64,000 nucleotides of DNA from an uncultured Agromyces sp. (lineage in GTDB: Bacteria > Actinomycetota > Actinomycetes > Actinomycetales > Microbacteriaceae): assembly GCA_913053875.1 (NCBI GenBank), contig CAJXGN010000003.1, positions 1 through 64,000 of the forward strand, given 5' to 3'. Made by a program: the position numbers and the translations under genes. The notes below the pieces were generated by a model. That model saw only the letters and a program-made list of their open reading frames with translations, ran no database searches and was not told the DNA's origin. Numbering within the stretch: the stretch's first letter is position 1; the number at the start of each line of letters is the position of its first letter. Shown piece by piece: positions 43,013 through 50,913 of the stretch.

Positions 43013-43034
43013 CCCCGACTGCGGGGCCCCGGCG

Positions 43035-43754
43035 TCAGGCGGCCGACGGACGCGCGCGTGCCTCGATCAGGTCGAGGTACTCCTCGAGCAGGGCAGCGGA
43101 TGCCCGTTGCATCCGCTCGCCGTACTCGGCACGTTCGGCGCGCAGTCGAGCGACGCTCAGCCCGTACTCGGGCAGCTCGTCGCCCCAGAGCGCGAGCCAG
43201 TCCTCGTGGATCTGCTCGGTCACCTCGGGGTGGAACTGCACGGCGAGCAGCCAGTCGCCGATGCCGAACGCCTGGTTGGGGTACTGCGCCGAGGCGGCGA
43301 GCCGCGTCACGCCCTCGGGCAGGTCGAAGGTGTCGCCGTGCCACTGCACGACCGGCACGCCGGCCACGTGGCGCACCGGGGAGCGCGCGCCCGCCGGGGT
43401 CGGAGCGACCTCGAGCCAGCCGACCTCCTTCGACGGACCGCGGTAGACGCGCGCGCCCATGGCCTGGGCGACGAGCTGCGCGCCGAGGCACACGCCGAGC
43501 ACGGGCGCCTCGGCGGCGATGCGCGCCTGCAGCAGCGTCACCTCGTCGGCGAGGTACGGGTGGGCGTCGAGCGCGTACGCCGACTCGTCGCCGCCGAGCA
43601 CGAGCACGAGGTCGTGCGCGAGCGGATCGACGCCCGCCACCGCGCCGGCGGGCGCGTCCGCGAACACGATGCGGTAGCCGCGGCGCTCGAGCACGGGGCC
43701 GAGGTTGCCGAGCCCGATCGCGGTGTCGTGGCGCACGACGAGCACCGTGCGCAT
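43035..43754 (-). CDS. class I glutamine amidotransferase-like protein
   Basis: 239 residues with the triad of class I amidotransferases: nucleophile Cys in VLGVCLGAQLVA, His-Pro-Glu in VQFHPEVT. LVVRHDTAIGLGNLGPVLER at the start resembles stand-alone GMP-synthase-like hydrolases (YfeJ type) that act on gamma-glutamyl compounds. It follows the CDF transporter by 5 bp and is probably translated from the same message. Confidence 0.88.
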   Translation of the reverse strand: MRTVLVVRHDTAIGLGNLGPVLERRGYRIVFADAPAGAVAGVDPLAHDLVLVLGGDESAYALDAHPYLADEVTLLQARIAAEAPVLGVCLGAQLVAQAMGARVYRGPSKEVGWLEVAPTPAGARSPVRHVAGVPVVQWHGDTFDLPEGVTRLAASAQYPNQAFGIGDWLLAVQFHPEVTEQIHEDWLALWGDELPEYGLSVARLRAERAEYGERMQRASAALLEEYLDLIEARARPSAA

Positions 43755-43759
43755 GGCGC

Positions 43760-44719
43760 TCAGTCCAGGCCCTTGATGACGATCACGTCGGTCGCCGGCA
43801 GCGCGGCCGGGTCGATCCAGACGTCCGGCTCGAAGTAGATGATCCGCGCGACCGGCACGGCCTCGCGCACGCGCTTCTCGATCGCGTTCGTCGCCGCGGC
43901 GACCTCGAGCAGCCGCTGGTCGGCCCGGAACGCGATCTTCGCGGCGACCATGAGCTCGTCGGGCCCGAGGTACAGCGTCTTCATGTGGATGATGCGCTCG
44001 ACCTCGTCGCCGGCGAGCACCGCCGCCTCGATCGCCTCGAGGTCGGTCGGGTTCGCACCCTCGCCCACGAGCAGGCTCTTGGTCTCGATGCCGAGCACGA
44101 TCGCCACGACGATGAGCAGCGTGCCGATGGCGAGCGTGCCGATCGCATCCCACACGCCGTTGCCCGTGATGACCGTGAGCCCGACGCCGATGAACGCGAG
44201 GACGAGGCCGATCAGCGCCGCGACGTCCTCGAGCAGCACGACGGGCAGCTCGGGCGCCTTCGCGCGGCGCACGAACTGGAACCACGACCGGTTTCCGCGC
44301 ACCTTGTTCGACTCGATGATCGCGGTGCGCAGCGAGAATCCCTCGAGCACCATGGCGACGACGAGCACGAGCAGCGGCAGCCACCACACCTCGAGCGGGT
44401 GCGGGTCGGCGAGCTTCTCGATGCCCTCGTAGATCGAGAACACGCCGCCGACCGAGAACAGGATGATCGCGACGACGAAGGCGTACACGTACCGCTCGCG
44501 GCCGTAGCCGAACGGATGCTCCTGATCGGCCTTGCGCCGGGCCTGCCGGCCGCCCCAGATGAGCAGCAGCTGGTTGCCCGCGTCGGCCAGCGAGTGCACG
44601 CCCTCGGCGAGCATCGACGACGAACCGGAGACGGCCCACGCGATGAACTTCGTGATCGCGATGCCGAGGTTCGCCAGGAAGGCCGCGATGATCGCTCGGG
44701 TGCCGCCGGACGTGCTCAT
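43760..44719 (-). CDS. cation diffusion facilitator (CDF) metal transporter
   Basis: Inner-membrane metal/proton antiporter, 319 residues with five to six helices and a cytosolic C-terminal domain. The conserved ion-site motif of helix 2 is SMLAEGVHSLADAGNQLLL, and EHPFGYGRERYVYAF is the CDF signature of the first loop. Helix 5 contributes VVLLEDVAALIGL in place of the more usual HxxxD, so the metal is uncertain (Zn, Fe or Mn). TAGGAT 6 nt before the ATG overlaps the -10 of proC on the other strand. Confidence 0.9.
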   Translation of the reverse strand: MSTSGGTRAIIAAFLANLGIAITKFIAWAVSGSSSMLAEGVHSLADAGNQLLLIWGGRQARRKADQEHPFGYGRERYVYAFVVAIILFSVGGVFSIYEGIEKLADPHPLEVWWLPLLVLVVAMVLEGFSLRTAIIESNKVRGNRSWFQFVRRAKAPELPVVLLEDVAALIGLVLAFIGVGLTVITGNGVWDAIGTLAIGTLLIVVAIVLGIETKSLLVGEGANPTDLEAIEAAVLAGDEVERIIHMKTLYLGPDELMVAAKIAFRADQRLLEVAAATNAIEKRVREAVPVARIIYFEPDVWIDPAALPATDVIVIKGLD

Positions 44720-44725
44720 GCGCCA

Positions 44726-44735
44726 ATCCTAGGAT
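44726..44735. promoter_or_regulatory. palindromic double -10 shared by CDF gene and proC
   Basis: ATCCTAGGAT reads TAGGAT on both strands, each box 6 nt from a start codon (ATG 44719 leftward, GTG 44742 rightward). The two boxes overlap by 2 bp, so both promoters cannot be occupied at once. Confidence 0.7.
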
Positions 44736-44741
44736 GGAGCG

Positions 44742-45587
44742 GTGACCACCTCCGTCGTTCTGCCCACAATCGCATTCCTGGGCGCCGGCTCGATGGCGCG
44801 CGCCGTCCTCGCCGGCCTGCTCCAGCCCGGCGTCGAGGTCGAGGGAGGCGTCCGCGCGACCAACCGCAGCGCGGCCCGCGCGGCCGAGCTCGACGTGCAC
44901 GAGGCGGTCACGGCGTACTCGACCGAGACGGATGCGGGTGCCAACCGCGCGGCCGTCGCCGGCGCCCGCATCGTGGTCGTCGCCGTCAAGCCCGGCATGG
45001 TGCCCGACCTGCTCGACGAGATCGCCGACGCGCTCGAGCCCGGCGCGCTCGTCGTGAGCGTCGCCGCGGGCGTCACGGCCCGGACGTTCGAGCGGCACCT
45101 GCCCGAGCACGTGCACGTGATCCGTTCCATGCCGAACACGCCCGCGGTCGTCGGCCGCGCCGTGACCGGCGTCTCGGCGGGCACGCGCTCGACCGACGAC
45201 GACCTCGCGCTCGCCGTCGCGCTCTTCGAGACGGTCGGCGAGGTGCTCGTCGTGCCCGAGTCGCAGCTCGACGCGCTTTCGACCATCTCGGGGTCCGGCC
45301 CGGCGTACGTGTTCCACCTGATCGAGCAGCTCACGGCGACCGCCGTCGCGAAGGGCTTCACGCCCGAGCAGGCCGCGCTGATGGTCGAGGGCACGTTCCG
45401 CGGTGCGAGCGAGCTGCTCGCCGCCTCCGACGACCCGCCCGCCGAGTTGCGCCGGCGCGTCACCAGCCCGAACGGCACGACCGAGCGTGCGATCGCCGAG
45501 CTCGAGGCATCGGACCTGCAGGCCGTGTTCGACCGTGCCACCGACGCGGCCCTCGCGCGCGCCCGCGAACTCGCCGCCGGCGCCTGA
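44742..45587 (+). CDS. proC: pyrroline-5-carboxylate reductase
   Basis: Last step of proline synthesis, reducing pyrroline-5-carboxylate with NAD(P)H. 281 residues. The N-terminal Rossmann motif is IAFLGAGSMARAVLAGL, VVAVKPGMVPDLL is the cofactor region, and VIRSMPNTPAVVGRAVTG plus the C-terminal signature VTSPNGTTERAIAELEASDL are diagnostic. The GTG at 44742 is leaderless. It converges with trkA across a short GGGCGGGCCCGCCC palindrome. Confidence 0.97.
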   Translation: MTTSVVLPTIAFLGAGSMARAVLAGLLQPGVEVEGGVRATNRSAARAAELDVHEAVTAYSTETDAGANRAAVAGARIVVVAVKPGMVPDLLDEIADALEPGALVVSVAAGVTARTFERHLPEHVHVIRSMPNTPAVVGRAVTGVSAGTRSTDDDLALAVALFETVGEVLVVPESQLDALSTISGSGPAYVFHLIEQLTATAVAKGFTPEQAALMVEGTFRGASELLAASDDPPAELRRRVTSPNGTTERAIAELEASDLQAVFDRATDAALARARELAAGA

Positions 45588-45625
45588 GCGGGCGGGCCCG
45601 CCCCACCGCGAGGCCGACGGGCGCC

Positions 45626-46294
45626 CTACTCGAGCGCCGCGAACTTCTCGATGTCGCCCTCGGTGCCCGAGACGATGATGAGGTCGTGGTTCGACACGAC
45701 AGTCTGCTCGGTCGCGTAGGTGAACGGCTTGCCGGGGCTCTTCACGCCGACGACGGTCACGTTGTGCTTCGTGCGCACGCCCGACTCGGTGAGGTTCTTG
45801 CCGCGGATCGGCCGCGGCGGGTACATCTTCACGAGCGCGAAGTCGTCGTCGAACTCGATGAAGTCGAGCATGCGGCCGCTGACCAGGTGCGCGGTGCGCT
45901 CGCCGGCCTCGGCCTCGGGGTAGATCACGTGGTTCGCGCCGATGCGCTCGAGGATCTTGCCGTGCGACTGGCTGATCGCCTTCGCCCAGATCTGCGGGAT
46001 CTTGAGGTCCACGAGGTTGGCGGTGATGAGCACGGATGCCTCCACCGACGAGCCCACCGCGCAGACCGCGATCGAGAAGTCCTGCGCGCCGATCTGGCGC
46101 AGCGCGTCGATCGACTTCGCGTCGGCGACGACCGCGTGCGTGACGCGCTCCGACCACTTCTGCACGAGCGACTCGCTCGCGTCGATGGCGAGCACCTCGC
46201 GGCCGAGGCGGTCGAGCTGCCCGGCCGTCGCGGCGCCGAACCGCCCGAGTCCGATGACGAGCACCGGCGCGTCGTGTCTGATGCGGTCAACCAA
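45626..46294 (-). CDS. trkA: potassium uptake regulatory subunit (TrkA/KtrA)
   Basis: Cytosolic nucleotide-gating subunit of a potassium uptake system, 222 residues with one RCK unit. The N-domain has PVLVIGLGRFGAATAGQLDRLG for nucleotide binding, and the C-domain follows with NLTESGVRTKHNVTVVGV. The start is TTG at 46294, overlapping the trkH stop by 8 bp, so it is translationally coupled. Residues before VLVIGLG favour this start. ATP/ADP or c-di-AMP control is known for relatives. Confidence 0.93.
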   Translation of the reverse strand: MVDRIRHDAPVLVIGLGRFGAATAGQLDRLGREVLAIDASESLVQKWSERVTHAVVADAKSIDALRQIGAQDFSIAVCAVGSSVEASVLITANLVDLKIPQIWAKAISQSHGKILERIGANHVIYPEAEAGERTAHLVSGRMLDFIEFDDDFALVKMYPPRPIRGKNLTESGVRTKHNVTVVGVKSPGKPFTYATEQTVVSNHDLIIVSGTEGDIEKFAALE

Positions 46295-47711
46295 CGATGG
46301 GCCTCTCTTCCGGCCGCTTGAACAACTGCCTCCGCTGGCTCGCGGCGAGGGCTGCGGCCAGCGTCACTGTACCAACGCGACCGGCCCACATCGTGGCGGA
46401 CAGGATGTACTTCACCGAATCGGGCGACCGCGCGGGCAGGTCGGTGCTCAGCCCGCAGGTCGCGAATGCCGAGATCGTGTCGAAGAGCACGACGTCGAGC
46501 GGTTCCTTCGTGATGTGCAGGATCGCGATGGCCGCGGTCGCGACGATGGTCGCGCCCCACAGCACGACGCTGACCGCGAGCCGCAGCACGTCGTTCGGGA
46601 TGCGGCGCTCGAAGACGTTCATCGACTGGTCGCCGCGCGCCTCGGCGAACGCGGCGAGGAACAGCACGGCGAGCGTGGTCACCTTGATGCCGCCCGCGGT
46701 CGAGGCCGACCCGCCGCCGACGAACATGAGCATGTCCATGCCGAGCAGCGTCGACCCGTTCATCTGCGACACGTCGACCGTCGAGAATCCGCCCGACCTG
46801 GTCATCATCGACAGGAACGTCGCGGTGATGGGCCGGAACCAGGGTTCCTGCCCGCCGAGCGTCGGCTGGTGGTTCCACTCGAGCACCGCGATGAACACCG
46901 CGCCGACGACCAGCAGGCCCAGGGTCGCGACGAGCGTGAGCTTGACGTGCACCGAGAGGCGGGCGCGGAAGCGCACCTTGCGGGCCAGGGCGAAGATCAC
47001 CGGGAACCCGACGCTGCCGAGGAACACGCCGAAGCCGATGACGGTGAGCATCCACACGTCCTCGGCGAACGGCGCCATGCCCTCGACGGTCGGCACGAAC
47101 CCGGTGTTGGTGAAGGCGGATGCCGCGAAGTAGAACCCCTTCCAGATCGCCGGCCACGGCTCCCAGCCGAGGATCAGCAGGTGCGGCACGATCAGCACGG
47201 TCAGCACGAGCTCGATCGCGAGCACGCTCACCGCGACGGTGGTGAGCAGTCCGCCGATCTCGCCGAGGCGCACCGCCTGGCTCTCGGCGATCGGCCCCGC
47301 GTGCGTGCGCATCGGGTTCGTGTCGCTGGCGGCGATGAGCTTCTGACGCAGGCCCAGGCGCCGCGAGACGACGAGGCCGAGGATCGACGCGAGCGTCAGC
47401 ACGCCGATGCCGCCGACCTGCAGGCCGATGAGGATGGCCACGTTGCCGAACGTCGACCAGTGCGTGGCCATGTCGACCGTGACGAGCCCGGTCACGCAGA
47501 TGGCGCTCACCGCCGTGAACAGCGCGTCCGCCAGCGGAGTGGCCGATCGGTCGGCGGCCGAGATCGGCAGGGCCAGCACCGCCGTGAGGATGAGGATGAG
47601 GCCCGTGAAGATCAGGATGGCGAACCGCGCCGGCGAGCTCTCCGCGAGGCCCGAGGCGAATCCGCGCACGCGACCGGCACGCGTCTTGCGCTCGCCGACC
47701 TCCGTGCGCAT
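46287..47711 (-). CDS. trkH: Trk/Ktr potassium transporter membrane subunit
   Basis: Translocating subunit of the potassium uptake system, 474 residues with four M1-P-M2 repeats. Selectivity-loop glycines lie in VSAICVTGLVTVD, SAFTNTGFVP, MTRSGGFSTVD and SAFATCGLSTD; GGGSASTAGGIKVTT is the intramembrane gate motif. Two adjacent ATGs exist; the second (47711) is chosen because GGAGGG then stands 5 nt upstream. It forms an operon with trkA. Confidence 0.95.
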   Translation of the reverse strand: MRTEVGERKTRAGRVRGFASGLAESSPARFAILIFTGLILILTAVLALPISAADRSATPLADALFTAVSAICVTGLVTVDMATHWSTFGNVAILIGLQVGGIGVLTLASILGLVVSRRLGLRQKLIAASDTNPMRTHAGPIAESQAVRLGEIGGLLTTVAVSVLAIELVLTVLIVPHLLILGWEPWPAIWKGFYFAASAFTNTGFVPTVEGMAPFAEDVWMLTVIGFGVFLGSVGFPVIFALARKVRFRARLSVHVKLTLVATLGLLVVGAVFIAVLEWNHQPTLGGQEPWFRPITATFLSMMTRSGGFSTVDVSQMNGSTLLGMDMLMFVGGGSASTAGGIKVTTLAVLFLAAFAEARGDQSMNVFERRIPNDVLRLAVSVVLWGATIVATAAIAILHITKEPLDVVLFDTISAFATCGLSTDLPARSPDSVKYILSATMWAGRVGTVTLAAALAASQRRQLFKRPEERPIVG

Positions 47712-47805
47712 CATGTCCCTCCGCGTATCCGCGTCGAGACCGCATCCCCCGGCGGTCTCACGGTGAGTCATGGTACTCCTCAACGGGAATGACTAGCCTT
47801 GACCC

Positions 47806-48258
47806 ATGGCGGACATCTTCGACGTGGTGGCGGATTCGACCAGGCGCGAGATTCTCGGCGTGCTCCGCGAGCGGGCGGAGGTCGCCGGCGACGGCGTCGG
47901 CGAGCTGAGCGTCTCCGACATCGTCTCGGCGCTGGGGCTCAGCCAGCCGACGGTCTCGAAGCACCTGAAGGTGCTGCGCGAGGCGGGACTCGCGCAGGTG
48001 CGCGAGGAGGGCCAGCACCGCTACTACCATCTGGTCGCCGAGCCGCTCGAGCACATCGAGGACTGGCTCTACCCGTTCCTCGCGGGTTCCGACGCCGAGC
48101 GGGTCACCGAGCTCGCGCTGCAGACGCTCAAGGACGAGCAGCGCGCGTTCGCCGAGAAGCTCGGCAAGGCGTATGCCGAGACCGCGCACCAGGTGCGCTC
48201 GACCACGCAGCGGGCGAGCACCGCGGTCAAGGGCGCGACCCAGAAGCTCAAGCCCTGA
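47806..48258 (+). CDS. ArsR-like winged-helix regulator
   Basis: 150 residues. The N-terminal helix-turn-helix VADSTRREILGVLRER, SDIVSALGLSQPTVSKHLKVL and the wing REEGQHRYYHLV are ArsR-type. The usual Cys metal site is absent, so the sensor is not a classical metal repressor. The last ~60 residues form a long amphipathic helix rich in Lys/Gln/Ala. TAGCCT 6 nt upstream implies a leaderless transcript. It is divergent from the potassium uptake genes and could regulate them. Confidence 0.88.
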   Translation: MADIFDVVADSTRREILGVLRERAEVAGDGVGELSVSDIVSALGLSQPTVSKHLKVLREAGLAQVREEGQHRYYHLVAEPLEHIEDWLYPFLAGSDAERVTELALQTLKDEQRAFAEKLGKAYAETAHQVRSTTQRASTAVKGATQKLKP

Positions 48259-48292
48259 CGAAGAACTCGATCCCTGACGGAGGCGAACGGCG

Positions 48293-48487
48293 ATGGCGGG
48301 TGACCTGTCCGACGTGCGGTTCCTGACCGTGGCGGAGGTCGCGGCGCTCATGCGGGTGTCGAAGATGACCGTATACCGGCTGGTGCATGCGGGGGACCTG
48401 CCCGCGATCCGGTTCGGGCGATCGTTCCGCGTGCCGGAGTCCGCGGTGGCCGACGTGGTGCGCGGCGGGGCGGCCGACACCGCCTGA
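48293..48487 (+). CDS. excisionase/BldC-like helix-turn-helix protein
   Basis: 64 residues of MerR/excisionase-type DNA-binding fold: FLTVAEVAALMRVSKMTVYRLVHAGDLPAIRFGRSFRVPESAV. In actinobacteria the BldC regulators have this size and shape. No recombinase is nearby, so it is more likely a chromosomal regulator than a phage excisionase. It lies 34 bp after the ArsR-like gene with GGAGG upstream and may be co-transcribed. Confidence 0.9.
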   Translation: MAGDLSDVRFLTVAEVAALMRVSKMTVYRLVHAGDLPAIRFGRSFRVPESAVADVVRGGAADTA

Positions 48488-48599
48488 GCGGTGCCATCAG
48501 CGGAATCCGCTACACTACCCCGAGGCAATTCGCCTTCAGGCCGCGGCACGCCCGTTGCGGCATGCCCGGCCGGCCCCGAGACGTTCTGTGAGGTATTCC

Positions 48600-48698
48600 G
48601 TGGGTTCTGTGATCAAGAAGCGTCGCAAGCGCATGGCGAAGAAGAAGCACCGCAAGCTCCTTCGCAAGACGCGCCACCAGCGCCGCAACAAGAAGTAG
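48600..48698 (+). CDS. small ribosomal protein bS22 (AURKAIP1/COX24 domain)
   Basis: 32 residues, almost half Lys/Arg: GSVIKKRRKRMAKKKHRKLL and RKTRHQRRNKK. It is the actinobacterial 30S subunit protein first recognised in mycobacterial ribosomes and related to mitochondrial COX24. GAGG lies 8 nt upstream of the GTG, and the start matches the conserved MGSVIKKRRKRM. A terminator hairpin follows. Confidence 0.93.
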   Translation: MGSVIKKRRKRMAKKKHRKLLRKTRHQRRNKK

Positions 48699-48720
48699 TC
48701 GCACGCGACTGCTGCACTCG

Positions 48721-48746
48721 AGCCCCGAGCCGGAAGGCCCGGGGCT
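48721..48746 (+). terminator. terminator after bS22
   Basis: AGCCCCG / CGGGGCT stem with a 12-nt loop containing a further CCGG/CC pairing, followed by TCGT. Confidence 0.7.
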
Positions 48747-48792
48747 TCGTGCTGTCCGGGAGGCGACCCGGACGCGACCTAGAGTGGACGAC

Positions 48793-49080
48793 ATGACGAC
48801 CGACGCGCCCGGCACGGGCATCCGCATCACCCTGCTGGGCAAGCCCGGCTGCCACCTCTGCGACGATGCGCGCGACGTGGTGCAGGCGGTGCGCGACGAG
48901 GTCCAGGCGCTGCCCGACGGTCCGGACGTGGCCTACGAGGAGGCGTCGATCCTCGACGACGAGCGGATGCGGGAGCAGTACGCCGAGCTGATCCCGGTGC
49001 TGCTCATCGACGGCGTCGAGCACGCGCACTGGCGGGTCGACCCGGTGCGCCTGAAGGCGGCGCTGCTCGAGCGCGCCTGA
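48793..49080 (+). CDS. glutaredoxin-like (YruB/NrdH-type) thiol protein
   Basis: 95 residues with a thioredoxin fold. The active site is LLGKPGCHLCDDA, a CxxC pair, and the cis-Pro lies in AELIPVLLIDGVEH. The C-terminus WRVDPVRLKAALLERA is typical of actinobacterial glutaredoxin-family proteins. Electron donor and target are unknown. TAGAGT is 7 nt before the ATG at 48793, which decides this start over the GTG at 48784. Confidence 0.9.
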   Translation: MTTDAPGTGIRITLLGKPGCHLCDDARDVVQAVRDEVQALPDGPDVAYEEASILDDERMREQYAELIPVLLIDGVEHAHWRVDPVRLKAALLERA

Positions 49081-49115
49081 CACGGTCCCGCAGGCGAACG
49101 TCCGCAGACGACGAC

Positions 49116-49145
49116 GGGGGCGGTGCCGACACCGGCACCGCCCCC
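49116..49145. terminator. bidirectional terminator
   Basis: Perfect 13-bp stem GGGGGCGGTGCCG / CGGCACCGCCCCC with loop ACAC between the convergent glutaredoxin-like and SHOCT genes. Confidence 0.85.
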
Positions 49146-49163
49146 ATACGTTCGATCAGGCGA

Positions 49164-49574
49164 TCAGGCCACGTTGTTCGTCTCGGGCTTGAGGGCCTTC
49201 TCCTTGAGGAGCGCGAACTCGGCATCCGAGATGGTGCCGGCCTCGTGCAGCGCCTTGGCCTTGGCGATCTCGTCGGACGGGCTGGTCGGCGTGGCGACCT
49301 GGCGGATGTAGCTCTCCTGCGCGTCCTGCGCCGCGGCGATCTGCGCGGCCTGGCGCTTGGCCATGCTCGGCCCGCGCGCGATCAGGTACACGAGCGCGGT
49401 CAGCAGGGGCACGAAGATCAGGAAGATGATCCACAGCGCCTTCCACCAGCCGTTGAGCTCGTGGTCGCGGAACAGGTCGACCAGGATGGTGAACAGCACC
49501 ATCAGGTACGCGATCCAGATGAAGATCACGAACGACACCCAGATGATGTCCCAGAACGATTCCCAGAAGCTCAT
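49164..49574 (-). CDS. SHOCT-domain membrane protein
   Basis: 136 residues. Two N-terminal transmembrane helices (IIWVSFVIFIWIAYLMVLFT and LWIIFLIFVPLLTALVYLIA) flank a LVDLFRDHELNGWWKA loop, a PLDc_N-like pattern. The C-terminal SHOCT motif reads IAKAKALHEAGTISDAEFALLKEKAL. Such proteins are widespread and uncharacterised. GGGAAAGG lies 5 nt upstream of the ATG. Confidence 0.9.
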   Translation of the reverse strand: MSFWESFWDIIWVSFVIFIWIAYLMVLFTILVDLFRDHELNGWWKALWIIFLIFVPLLTALVYLIARGPSMAKRQAAQIAAAQDAQESYIRQVATPTSPSDEIAKAKALHEAGTISDAEFALLKEKALKPETNNVA

Positions 49575-49655
49575 TGACGAACCTTTCCCAGAGTGTGCGG
49601 CGGAAGTGGGGTCCTCCGTCCGTCACTGACCGTAGCGCGGTTCTCGCCGCCGCGT

Positions 49656-50909
49656 CTACGTTCCGGGGGTGGTGTCGCCGGATGGGTGCGCGGGCGGTTC
49701 CTGCCCGCGCTGGTGCGGATCGCCCGGGGGAGCGGCCGCGGCCTGCTGCTCGCGGAACCGCCGGGCGAAGTACCCGGCGATCGGCACGTCGGTCGACGAG
49801 TGGGCGACGATCGAAATCACGATCGCGACGACGATGATGTGGAACATCTCGTCGGCCTCGGGCGCCCCGGACTGCAGCACGAGGATGCCGTAGAGCACGG
49901 AGGCGAATCCCTTGGGCCCGAACCAGGCGGCCGTGAGGCGTTCCTGCCACGGCATGCCGCTGCCGACGAGCGAGATCTCGACGGCGACCGGCCGGGCGAC
50001 GATGAGCAGCAGGATCGCGAAGACGTATCCGCCGAGCGGCACCTCGGCGAGGAACATCGGCGAGATGAGCGCGCCGAACATGAGCACCGCGAGCAGCTTG
50101 ATCAGCTCGGAGAACTGCTCGCCGAACTCGCGGTACGCCTCGCGCATCTCGGGGGCGACGCTGGCGATGGTGATGCCCGCGGCGAACGCGGCGAGGTACA
50201 GGTTCGCATGGGTGAGCTCGCAGATGCCCAGCACGAGCAGGCCGACCGCGACCGGCGTGAGCGAGGCGTACAGCGGGGTGCGCGAGAACATCTTCCGGCG
50301 CACGAGCCAGCTGACGATGAGCGGCACGGCCACGCCGATGAGGATGCCGAAGCCGAGCTCCTCGACGAGCTCGAGCGGGTCGGCGTCGGGCCCGCCGACC
50401 GCGGCGATGAGGAACAGCACGACCGGCAGCGCGAGCCCGTCGTTGAGGCCCGATTCCACGCCGAGGAGATGCCGAACGCGGTACGGGATCTCGCCGCGGC
50501 CGACGATCGCCGACGCGAAGACGGGGTCGGTCGGCGCGAGCACCGCGGCGACGAGCAGCGCCTGCGTCCAGTCGAGGCCGACCAGCCAGACGCCCAGCAC
50601 CGCCGAGATCACGAAGGTCAGGGGCATCCCGAGCAGCAGTGCCCGGCCGGGCAGCTTCCACGCCTCGCGCAGCTCGCGGATGCCGACCTGCTGGCCGTCG
50701 GTGAACAGCACGACGAACAGCGCGAGCGACGAGATGATCTCGACCGTGGGGTCGTCGGCGCCGAAGTGCACGAAGCCCGCCATGCCGTCGCCGACCAGGA
50801 ACCCGGCGACGAGGAACAGCACCGTGGTCGACAGCACCGTGCGGTGGGCGAACCCCGAGATCAGGATCGCGATCAGCAGGACGACGGCGAAGACGAGGAG
50901 GAGCTCCAC
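49656..50909 (-). CDS. CPA1-type cation:proton antiporter
   Basis: Inner-membrane Na+(K+)/H+ exchanger, 417 residues with about 12 helices. The ion-binding pair lies in LVAAVLAPTDPVFASAIVG, and SGLNDGLALPVVLFLIA is the second conserved block. The last ~35 residues are a disordered Pro/Gln tail (AAAPPGDPHQRGQEPPAH). The GTG at 50909 is 4 bp from the stop of the ClC gene, so both are in one operon. With TrkH/TrkA and ClC this makes a local ion-homeostasis group. Confidence 0.92.
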   Translation of the reverse strand: MELLLVFAVVLLIAILISGFAHRTVLSTTVLFLVAGFLVGDGMAGFVHFGADDPTVEIISSLALFVVLFTDGQQVGIRELREAWKLPGRALLLGMPLTFVISAVLGVWLVGLDWTQALLVAAVLAPTDPVFASAIVGRGEIPYRVRHLLGVESGLNDGLALPVVLFLIAAVGGPDADPLELVEELGFGILIGVAVPLIVSWLVRRKMFSRTPLYASLTPVAVGLLVLGICELTHANLYLAAFAAGITIASVAPEMREAYREFGEQFSELIKLLAVLMFGALISPMFLAEVPLGGYVFAILLLIVARPVAVEISLVGSGMPWQERLTAAWFGPKGFASVLYGILVLQSGAPEADEMFHIIVVAIVISIVAHSSTDVPIAGYFARRFREQQAAAAPPGDPHQRGQEPPAHPSGDTTPGT

Positions 50910-50913
50910 CTGC

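Noticed and set aside
43035..46157. A 1040-codon minus-strand frame spanning amidotransferase, CDF, proC and trkA
   Set aside because: Only its last ~240 codons are a real gene (amidotransferase). The rest reads other genes out of frame or antisense.
48293..48487. Excisionase-like protein as a sign of a prophage or integrated element
   Set aside because: No recombinase, phage or att-like repeat nearby; the protein fits the chromosomal BldC-type class and its neighbours are conserved genes including bS22.
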